DNA of 64,000 nucleotides from Heterobilharzia americana (taxonomy: Eukaryota > Platyhelminthes > Trematoda > Strigeidida > Schistosomatidae), in contig OX104129.1 of NCBI GenBank assembly GCA_944470555.2, positions 84,218,820 through 84,282,819 of the forward strand, written 5' to 3'. Both the position numbers and the translations under genes were made by a program. Positions 56,745 to 64,000 of the stretch are shown here, one piece after another. The number at the start of each line of letters is the position of its first letter. Within the stretch, counting starts at the first letter, position 1. The notes under the pieces are model-generated. The model worked only from the letters and a program-made list of their open reading frames with translations. It did no database searches and was not told the DNA's origin.

Positions 56745-57030
56745 TCAAGGACTTCATACATTGATGTTATGTTTTAAATCTGACCGTATTGGGTCCTTTT
56801 TCTAGCCTGAGTCTAATTTGGCCAGTATTGTGTGACAACGTACACCATGATTACACATATATAACACGTCGCCCAACCATCTTAATCGATGAAGATTGAC
56901 AACCGTATCAACTGATTTACCTCTTCTCCATAAAATGCCACACCTGAAGAAGATAATTATCCTTTCTAGCGACCGACTTTCACAGCTATACATTCGTAAA
57001 TTGACAGGTGAAATGATGGAATGTTCTAAT
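56745..57030 (-). mobile_element. RTE-B 3' region fragment
   Basis: Minus strand reads NLHRLRWLGDVLYMCNHGVR and CHTILAKLDSG, the LRWLGHVLRM...R..LA..G motif of RTE C-termini, preceded by CESRSLER. Its left 107 bases are nearly identical to 56,163-56,269. Confidence 0.6.
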
Positions 57031-57689
57031 AACACACACAATGGGATGAAGTATTATTTTGACTGGATAACATTTCGAGCATAAATTATTACTGCTCATC
57101 ATTATATCACTTCACTTTCGAGACATCTGATTCTTATAGTCCTATCACCTCATATTCCTTCCTTTTATTGGTAGTAAAATGTCTATAGATGAAGTGCTAG
57201 CCATCCAGAAGTTCAAACCAGCGTTATGTGTGCCAAAAGAAAGATACGTCAAATCTTTATCTTTGTCATGGCCATGATGAAGCCCTGCCTGTCATACACT
57301 GAACCTATATTACCTAATTATAATCTTATTTTCATGATCCTCTGTTTACTCTCCTACTCTGTCATAGGTTTATCTGGTATTACATAATCGCAATTCCATC
57401 TTCATAACCCTTCATTCAGTTTCCTACTTTGCCATACATTTATCCTGTATTACGTAATTACACTTAATTTGGTTATCCTCTGTCTATTCTCCCACTCTAT
57501 ACACAAATGTGTATTAGTTAAGTTCCTTTCGTCATTCAGTATATTTTCCCCCTGATCGGAAACAATTCTGGAATATTCTACCCACTGTAACATATATTCA
57601 TGAATGTACAGCTTAGTAAATGACTTCATTGAAAAGAAAAACGTTTCTTCGCTGAAACCAAACGTCTTGTCTATTCCATATTTATCATG
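57031..57689. other. Unassigned DNA
   Basis: TTATC/ATTACGTAATTA-type words recur locally (57,305-57,470) as two or three decayed tandem copies of about 75 bases; otherwise nothing recognised. Confidence 0.35.
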
Positions 57690-57975
57690 CAGGTGTAGAT
57701 TCGATGAAGAAAGCTTCAGTAATCCATCTCTCTCTCTTTCTCTCCCTGTTTATCTAATTATATTGAACTTGAGTACAGTGGTACTATCCCGCCTCACCGT
57801 ATTGTGTGATTATGTGTGTTAATGTATGCATTGCAATTGCCGGAGTCCTTTTTTCTAGATTATTGATTTCATTGGGTTCCGTCATCCAAGATTTAGCTAA
57901 ATTCTTATGTTGTTTAGCTGTTCTAACTGATACCGATCAGTTAGTTTGACCTATATACTTGATTAATTGATTCTA
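57690..57975 (+). repeat. Dispersed repeat, direct copy 1
   Basis: GATTCGATGAAGAAAGCTTC ... AGTACAGTGGTACTATCCCG ... TTTTCTAGATTATTGATTTC ... CAGTTAGTTTGACCTATATAC. A second copy lies at 58,520-58,780 and single-arm relatives in the 17.9-18.1 kb foldback. Family unknown. Confidence 0.6.
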
Positions 57976-58005
57976 TCAGATCCTTAAAACAACTGACAGA
58001 GCTTA

Positions 58006-58242
58006 ACATTTCTTTGTCCAGTGTTTTTTTTATACGTTGTACTCAGTTCCTCTTGTCGTTGTTCATCTCTGCACCGCACTCGTTTATCTTCTGCTTCACC
58101 ATTTCCCTGTCTTCTATCAGCATCCATGTGTCCATCGACATCCATTCCTTGTCTTGTCTTGTTTCCTCTTCCTTCCTAATACGGTTATGCAGGTTTCTTT
58201 CCATATCTCTTTCAAAGAGTCCCAATCTTCAGTGCTACATAC
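58006..58242 (-). mobile_element. RTE-A linker fragment
   Basis: Complement of the endonuclease-RT linker: CTTTGTCCAGTG at 58,013 through TTATGCAGGTTTCTTTCC to CAAAGAGTCCCAATCTTC, equal in order to 52,855-53,085. Only about 235 bases, no element ends. Confidence 0.65.
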
Positions 58243-58299
58243 TCGAAGTCAACAACTGATCCTTATATTCTGCCAAAGTACTGCTGCACACTTTATATA

Positions 58300-58440
58300 G
58301 GTGTAAAACTTGGGCACTGTGGTAGAATTTAATTCCATATTAGATTTGTTTATTTGGTTCATAACCCATAGTGATACAGTATCATGTACATGATGACGTT
58401 CCAAGCATAAACTGTCATCGCTCATCAGCATATCAATGTA
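58300..58440 (-). repeat. Dispersed repeat related to 16.3 kb
   Basis: GTAAAACTTGGGCACTGTGG and the following ATTCCATATTAGATTTGTTTA, GTGATACAGTA parallel 16,311-16,400. Decayed. Confidence 0.4.
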
Positions 58441-58519
58441 ATCATATACCACTCTTGACATCTCACCTCACATGCTATGGTATAGGTAGGTGTTGTGTCT
58501 TTCGTGTTACACGTACTGT

Positions 58520-58780
58520 GCGGGCGCTGATTCGATGAACAAAGATTCAGTAATCAATGACTCCTTCTATCTTCATCTAATTATATTGGACTTGATTACA
58601 GTGGTACTATCCCACCCACCCTATTATGTGGTTGTATGTTGACGCCTGTATTGCAATACACAAGATGTTTTCTAGATTATTGATCTGATTTGGGTATGCC
58701 GTTTTGTATTTCTGTACATTCTCATGTTACGATATTCTGAATGACTCTGATCAGCTAGTTTGATCTATGTACTTAATCTC
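58520..58780 (+). repeat. Dispersed repeat, direct copy 2
   Basis: Second copy of the 57,690-57,975 sequence, about 80% alike by eye, with the RTE-A linker fragment and other DNA between. Confidence 0.6.
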
Positions 58781-58789
58781 TATGTTAAT

Positions 58790-58995
58790 ATATTGTATTT
58801 GGCAGATTAGACTGTTCTGCTTAATGAGTTCTATCCGACTGTTAAGCTAGACGACAAAGTTTATATCTGAGTGAGTTTGTAGGTTTGAATACCACCTTAA
58901 TTCCAACTTTGTTGAGGATCCTACGTAAAGTTTCCGATGTACCTTCCACAAAAGATAATACAATGCATGTTGTGAACTCCTTTCTACTTGTGTTG
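58790..58995 (-). pseudogene. Penelope-like element linker fragment
   Basis: Minus strand reads VLSFVEGTSETLRRILNKVG then IKVVFKPTNSLRYKLCRLA without a stop until after CRLA. This is the conserved segment before the PLE GIY-YIG domain (the FV.G.SE.LRR.L...GI.V.FKP...LR..L...KD pattern). Endonuclease proper is missing. Confidence 0.7.
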
Positions 58996-59284
58996 TCGTT
59001 ATGAGTCTGCTATGATTGGTGATCCCATTGCTACCCCTAAAACTTGAAGATTGTGGAGATCAGGCAGAAATGTACGCCTAATCTGATTTCATCAACTAAA
59101 ATATAAGTTCTGTGAGTAAGTTTTGAGTCAGTATTTACTTGATTTCTGACATAGTTCAATTTGTATGAATCACAAAGATAATCTGATCATATCCCTTACC
59201 ACATATATTAGTCGAATCTGAAACTCCAATGTGTTCTGTTCGAAAACGGATACCTACCATGCTTAATAAACCGTATTATCGTGA

Positions 59285-59660
59285 TAATATATATGCTTTA
59301 TATGAAGCTAAATTTCAAAGATGAATTTGTCTTTGATCCTTTTTAAAAAGTGGATGTTAAACACTCTAAGGAGAACATTCTTTGCATTAACACTTCAACA
59401 AGTATTCATCTGCTCTTGTGGAGCCTAGAATACAGGTGGTTCTATGCAAACGTTATCCATAATGGTTACAAAAAGGTAAGAGTGGATCAGTTGAATACAT
59501 CATGAATATGACTCAGTCTGTCTCAAGAACCTCCTTATTCAAAGTCATTTATAAAGTGAAAAGAAACCACGGGTTGTATATCTTCATGTTCTCTTCATCA
59601 ATGAGGTACTTGCCATCCATCTAAAATATTCTTCAATCTCTTCTCTTTTCATATTCTCAA
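59285..59660 (+). pseudogene. Penelope-like element GIY-YIG fragment
   Basis: Plus strand, shifting frames: a KLNFKDEFVFD-like stretch (about 59,308), TLQQVFICSCGA*NTGGSMQ and TLSIMV (59,391 on; YIG has become NTG), then SRTSLFKVIYKVKRN (about 59,522-59,566), nearly the same as SGTSLFKVIYKVERN at 1.05 kb. Cut off by the following RTE-A. Confidence 0.65.
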
Positions 59661-59684
59661 TTTTATAAGTCTTGGTTTTCATCA

Positions 59685-61034
59685 TGAATTGAAATGACGC
59701 CAATTGGTGATAGCCTGACTCCGGGAAGCCAATTGGCTGATGTATCATCTCTCCCTCGATGAAAGCAAAAGTAAACATCGGGACATGGAATGTCAGCACA
59801 ATGTTTGAACCCAGCAAGGCAGCACAGATTGCAAACGAGATGAAGAGGTATCACACTGAAATGCTTGGAATCTGTGAGGAATAAGCAGATGGAATGGGAG
59901 TGGACTCTCCAAACTGTCAACTGGAGAGTCAATAATCTACTACGATATTGTCACCCGGACGACAACCACGAGCACACTGAGTTATGGAGTGGCTATCATG
60001 ATGTTCCTAACAGCATCGAAGGGAGTGGGAGCCAGTTTCCTCCTGCAGGATCATGACAGCAAGATTCAAATCGAAAGGAGGGAAAGTTACAACTATACAA
60101 TGCTACCCACCTCAAGCAAAATACTAAGGCGCATCATCCTGGAGAGACTAAAATATGCATTGGATTCAAAATTAAGACCGGAACTGGCTAGCTTCGGAAA
60201 ACAAAAGTCATGTGCGGATAAAACTGCAGTGCTACGCTACGCATCATCATAGAACGGAGCAAAGAATGGCAGTCAACTCTACACCTCGTCTTCATCCACT
60301 CTGAAAAGCTATTCGATGACATTAAACGAGAAGTAATTTGGAAATTGCTTCAACACTTCGGTTTCAGCGTCACAAATATCTATCAACCTCATTCAACAGT
60401 TATATTCTATGATATATGATGCTACATGCCAAGTGATTCACAACAGAAAGAAAGCTCAGTGATGCGTTTGAAGTGAAGACAGGAAGGAGTGAGACAAGGT
60501 GGCCTACTATCATCATCGATGATCTCTTGATTGTGGTCGACTAGGTTGGACTGGACCGCATCATGCAACAGACAAGTGTGAGAAGCCAGAAGATGGACAT
60601 ACAATGGCTGAACTGATGAAAAGACCCTAGACAATCTGGATTTCGCCGATGATGATTAATGTCTAATATCTTGTCGCAAAAACTCAAAGATCTACAGGCA
60701 GAAATATAACAAGTTGGTAGAAGAGGTGGTGCAACAAAGGAAGACAGGAATTCTTTCAGGTGAACGTGGAGAAGATAGAGGTGATGAAGATACCCAACCG
60801 ATAACAAGCAGTAATCACCATGAACAGGAGAAATCTAAATGAAGTTGTCTCTTTCACCTACCTCTCTACCTAGACAGCATCGTCTCAACTACAGGCAGTG
60901 GGGGCGTCACAGATGAGGATGTCAAAGCCAGAATCCGAAAGACAATAAGACAGGCCTTCATTAACCTGAAATCAATATGGCGATCTACTGCACTGCACTA
61001 CATTGCATTCAGCATAAAGAACTAGATCTGGAGA
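59685..61034 (+). mobile_element. RTE-A internal-deletion derivative
   Basis: Begins just upstream of the endonuclease start (AAATGACGCCAATTGGTGA; MKAKVNIGTWNVSTMFEPSK at 59,759). At about 60,102 the endonuclease stops after YNYTML and joins directly to RT sequence (TSSKILRRIILERLKYALDS), removing about 1.3 kb. RT motif regions follow with many faults; it ends at the WRSTALH-like region, where a SINE-H pair intervenes at 61,035. Confidence 0.75.
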
Positions 61035-61120
61035 TCTGTGCACCCACGACCGGGCCAGCGGTCAAACCCGTGACCTTCAGGTTTCCTGCCAAGAATGGAC
61101 CATCGGGTTACAACCCAGTG
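61035..61120 (-). mobile_element. SINE-H tRNA head, inverted partner A
   Basis: Minus strand: CCACTGGGTTGTAACCCGAT, CCTGAAGGTCACGGGTTTGA with GGGTTTGACC as a changed B-box, GGTCGTGGGTGCAC. It stops before any hammerhead block. Back to back with partner B. Confidence 0.6.
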
Positions 61121-61290
61121 GCTCAGTGGTAACGCGATAGCCACGAGAAATCAAGTTGCGGGTCCGATCTGTAACCAGGTTGTGGTTGCGCACTGCTGAT
61201 GACTCCCATACAAGTGGGACGAAACAGCTGCGGTTCATTGTTTCTAGGTTTCCAATGTTCCTCCAATTGATGTCAGTTCATTGATGATTA
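61121..61290 (+). mobile_element. SINE-H copy with hammerhead, inverted partner B
   Basis: Plus strand: GTGGCTCAGTGGTAACGCGA (good A-box region), GCGGGTCCGATCTG (B-box with changes), GGTTGTGGTTGCGCACTG, then CTGATGA core intact (61,196-61,202), stem II TCCCA/TGGGA perfect except the core-proximal pair (C opposite C), GAAA intact (61,221-61,224), CAGCTG stem III. The cleavage triplet GTC is lost (GCGG), so it could fold but should not cut. The tail includes TTTCTAGGTTTCCAATGTTC. Confidence 0.7.
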
Positions 61291-61552
61291 TCAACTTAAG
61301 AACATCATGTATTTTTAGATTAATATATTTTGTTGTCATGTTTAAAAAAACAACTTTCAGTCATCAAACTCTAATACAAGAGAGGGAAATGCGTAAATTT
61401 GCTAGTGTACAGCTTTAAGAATGAAATAGTCAAAAAGAAAAACTTTTTCATCTTTCATCCTGTTTTGTTCAACCAAAATGCATATTCTAACATATTTAAT
61501 TCTATGTATTATCAAATTATTACGAAGTATTCATGAACTGCGTAAACTGACA

Positions 61553-62722
61553 AGTAATTTGGCAGCCAGTTGCTTCAACACTACGGAATACCACAAACCT
61601 TTATCAGCCTCATTCGACAGCTATATGAAAAGGCCACATTTCATGTCATTCACAATGGGAAGCTCAGTGATGCCTTTCAAGTGAAGACAGAAAGGAGTAA
61701 GACAAGGCTGCCTTCTACTATCACCCATGATATTCCTGATTGTAGTGGACTAGACTGGATCATGCAACAAACAATGAGGAGTGATAAGAGGGTCATAGTC
61801 TGGCTGGACCTATGGAAAGACCCCAGAAGAAGATTTGGGTCTCACCGATGACTTGTGTCTAATATCTTGTCGCACAAACTCGAAGATGTACAGGCGAAAA
61901 CCAACAAGTTGACAGAAGAAGCAGGGCAGCAAGACGGAAATTCAAGTGAATGTGGAGAAGACAGAGGTGATGAAGATACCTAACCAACAACAGTATCAAC
62001 AACACGCACCAATCACTATCACCGAGAGAAATCTAAAGGAATTAGTCTCTTTCACCCACCTTCCTAGGCAGCATCGTTTCAAGTACAGACGGCATAGAAG
62101 AGGATGTCAAAACCAGGACCGAAAAGACAGTAAGAGAGGCCTTCCTTCATTAATCTGAAATCAGTGTCAAGATCTATTACACTGCACTCAGTATAAGGCA
62201 TGAACAAGATCCAGATTTTCGACACCAACTTCAGTCAATTCAGTGCTGCTATATGGATCAGGAACATGGCGTCACGAAAAGCACTTCCATCAAACTACAG
62301 ACATACATCATCAACAGCTGACGCCTACGCTCACTCAGTACTAAAGATCAGATGGCCAGAATAATAAGAATAAGCAACAAGGAACTCACTGCGGCTGGCA
62401 ACCAACCAACCAACAACCTATTACCCAACAAATATGCAGAGGAAGAAAGTGGAGATGGACTAGATTGGGCATACACTGAGAAGGCCGACTGGGAACATCA
62501 CACCCTAGGCCAGGTACTCGAGTGGAATCCAAAGGGAAAACGACGATTTTGGTGTCTCAGCCGAGGGTAACATGGAGGAGATGATGTGAGGAAGAAATGA
62601 AATCTTGTGAGTAGTCGTGGAGCCAGGTCCAAAATACTGCACAGAAGAAAGTGGAATGGAGACGTGCAACTGAAACGGTATGTTTGACTAGGAACTCAAG
62701 GGAAAAATAGTAATAATAATAA
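61553..62722 (+). mobile_element. RTE-A, 5'-truncated
   Basis: Starts in the RT at AATTTGGCAGCCAGTTGCTT (the WKLLQ region after motif A), passes GIPQTFISLIRQLYE, an altered motif B (KTRLPSTITHDIP), a degraded motif C, a Q-containing run, TERNLKELVSFTHL, and MARIIRISNKELTAAGNQPT and ends with a GGGAAAAATAGTAATAATAA tail. Same decayed subgroup as the 3.2 and 31 kb fragments. Inactive. Confidence 0.75.
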
Positions 62723-62824
62723 TTGAATGAGAATCCCCCATTTTCAGTATAAATAATTAGATGCCAACTCAAGGTCGTAGTGTATGTATGAAGAAAGTAA
62801 CTCTATTCATATTATTACTGTATT

Positions 62825-64000
62825 TATTATTATTATTATTTATTATTAGTCCCTTGGGTTCCTAGTGGAACATAGGGCTTCAGTAGCACGTCTCCAGTGA
62901 CCTCTGTTCTCTGAGATCTTTTGAACCTGGTTCCACGACAGCCCAGAAGCTCTCATTTCCTCCTCGCATGACCTCCTCCATGTCACCCTCGGACGTCCAA
63001 CTCGTCGCTTCCCATCGGGATTCCACTCGAGGACCTGGCCTGACGCGTGATGTCCTCAGTCGGCCTTCTCAGTGCATGGCCAATCCATCTCCACTTCCTC
63101 CTGCATATTTGTTGTGTGATAGGTTCCTGGTTGGTTCGTTCCCAGAGTTCCTTGTTGCTTATTTTTTCTGGCCATCTGATCTTCAGCAGCGAGCGTAAGC
63201 AGTTGTTGATGAATGTCTGTAGTTTATTGGAAATGCCTTTCGTGACGCGCCAAGTCTCTGAGCCATACAAGAGCACTGACTTGACGTTGGTGTTGAAAAT
63301 CCGGATCTTGTTCCGCATGCTGAGTGCAGAAGATCTCCACACTGGTTTCAGGCTAATGAATGCCTGTCTTGCTTTTCCGATTCTGACTTTGACGTCCTCG
63401 TCCGTCCCGCCTGTAGTTGAAACAGTGCTTCCTAGATAAGTGAAGGAGGTTACTTCCTTTAAGTTTCTCCCGTTGACGGTGATGGGAGTTTGTTGTTGTT
63501 GTTGGTGGTGGTGGTGCGGTATCTTCATCACTTCTGTCTTCTCTATATTCACCTGAAGTCCCGTCTTAGCTGCCTCTTCTATCAACTTGTTAGTTTTTGC
63601 CTGCAGATCTTCAAGTTTATGTGACATTAGGCACAAGTCATCGGCGAAATCCAAGTCTTCTAGGTTCTTTTCCGTCGTCCAGTGTATCCCCCTCTTCTCG
63701 CTGCCTACTGTTTGCTGCATGATCCAGTCCACCACAATAAAGAATATCATGGGGGATAGTAGGCAACCTTGTTTCACTCCCGTCTTCACTTCAAAGGCAT
63801 CACTCAGCTTCCCATTGTGAATTACTTGGCATGTGGCATCTTCATATAGTTGTTGAATGAGACGGATAAAGGTTTGCGGTACTCCGTAGTATTGAAGCAG
63901 TTTCCAAATTACCTCTCGGTCGACGCTGTCAAAGGCCTTCTCAAAGTCGATGAAGTTGAGGCAGAGAGCTGATTGCCATTCTATGCTCTGTTCTATGATG
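62825..64000 (-). mobile_element. RTE-A, youngest-looking copy, continues past the edge
   Basis: 3' tail (ATT)n at 62,825, then CCCTTGGGTTCCTAGTGG and on through the C-terminal and RT regions to the window edge. The nearest relative in the window is the 16.5-kb copy. Its 5' extent and any target-site duplication lie partly outside the window. Confidence 0.9.
62983..63999 (-). CDS. RTE-A reverse transcriptase, open frame (partial)
   Basis: Copies element RNA at the nicked target. On the minus strand the frame is open for 338 codons from the window edge to a stop at 62,983. In order: IIEQSIEWQS, FIDFEKAFDSVDREV (motif A, both key D present), DATCQVIHNGKLSDAFEVKT, GVKQGCLLSPMIFFIVVDWI (motif B), LDFADDLCLMSHKLEDL (motif C with DD), TGLQVNIEKTEVMKI (motif D region), an HHHHQQQQQ spacer, GRNLKEVTSFTYLGSTVSTT, SVLLYGSETWRVTKGISNKL, and RRKWRWIGHALRRP. 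A small frameshift near 63,030 seems to cost the last segment, because the family C-terminal words continue in another frame. No start codon is inferred: the true start is upstream, outside the window. Confidence 0.85.
   Translation of the reverse strand: MIEQSIEWQSALCLNFIDFEKAFDSVDREVIWKLLQYYGVPQTFIRLIQQLYEDATCQVIHNGKLSDAFEVKTGVKQGCLLSPMIFFIVVDWIMQQTVGSEKRGIHWTTEKNLEDLDFADDLCLMSHKLEDLQAKTNKLIEEAAKTGLQVNIEKTEVMKIPHHHHQQQQQTPITVNGRNLKEVTSFTYLGSTVSTTGGTDEDVKVRIGKARQAFISLKPVWRSSALSMRNKIRIFNTNVKSVLLYGSETWRVTKGISNKLQTFINNCLRSLLKIRWPEKISNKELWERTNQEPITQQICRRKWRWIGHALRRPTEDITRQARSSSGIPMGSDELDVRG

Noticed and set aside
1..64000. CRISPR arrays, bacterial operons, ribosome binding sites or rRNA genes
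   Set aside because: No regularly spaced short direct repeats or bacterial gene structure; the repeat types are those of a flatworm nuclear genome.
1..64000. Host protein-coding exons
   Set aside because: Short open frames outside repeats show no recognisable domain, and splice-site scanning by eye is unreliable. Exons of a host gene in unassigned stretches cannot be excluded.

Overview
The window looks like intergenic, repeat-saturated DNA of a blood fluke (Schistosoma or a close schistosome). The reasons are the dense, decayed RTE-clade non-LTR retrotransposons of schistosome SR2/SR3 (Perere-3) type, a CR1-like reverse transcriptase of Perere/SR1 type, many Penelope-like element (PLE) scraps, and Sm-alpha-like tRNA-headed SINE units carrying hammerhead ribozyme cores. 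I cannot name the species. I found no convincing host gene, no real tRNA or rRNA gene, no LTR retrotransposon and no CRISPR array; nearly every recognisable protein fragment is from a retroelement.

Layout. 0-7.3 kb: a SINE, PLE endonuclease pieces (one between inverted flanks), then a near full-length RTE-A element (3.92-7.32 kb, +). 7.3-10.9 kb: tRNA-like heads, inverted Sm-alpha-like units, a PLE piece, another hammerhead SINE and a short foldback. 10.95-15.59 kb: a large inverted repeat (arms about 1.5 kb) around a spacer with PLE and RTE-B remains. 16.3-24 kb: five RTE-A pieces, one with a clear 15-bp target-site duplication. 24.4-30.1 kb: PLE pieces in opposite orientation, an (AT)n tract, a CR1-like pseudogene, a hammerhead-SINE palindrome and the best preserved Sm-alpha-like hammerhead.

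30.9-54.3 kb is dominated by a 4.46-kb segmental duplication (31,210-35,684 and 46,562-51,019, same orientation, roughly 99.5% alike by eye). Both edges lie inside RTE-A copies, and a recombinant full-length RTE-A (50.81-54.29 kb, -) lies at its right end. Between the copies are an RTE-A copy with a 12-bp target-site duplication, an RTE-A internal-deletion derivative, other RTE-A and RTE-B copies and unassigned DNA. 54.6-62.8 kb holds inverted Sm-alpha-like units, RTE-B ends, PLE pieces, deleted RTE-A copies and a head-to-head hammerhead-SINE pair. The window ends inside the most intact RTE-A copy (62.83-64.0 kb, -), whose reverse transcriptase frame is open to the edge.

How the parts relate: RTE-A and RTE-B encode (or encoded) an apurinic-type endonuclease plus reverse transcriptase; PLEs encode a reverse transcriptase plus GIY-YIG endonuclease; the SINE-like units encode no protein and must be mobilised in trans. 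The two most notable themes are a second tRNA-headed SINE family with its own compact hammerhead core, separate from Sm-alpha, and repeated head-to-head (inverted) arrangement of hammerhead-bearing units. Names RTE-A, RTE-B and SINE-H are local labels used here. All coordinates of repeat edges are read by eye and may be off by tens of bases.
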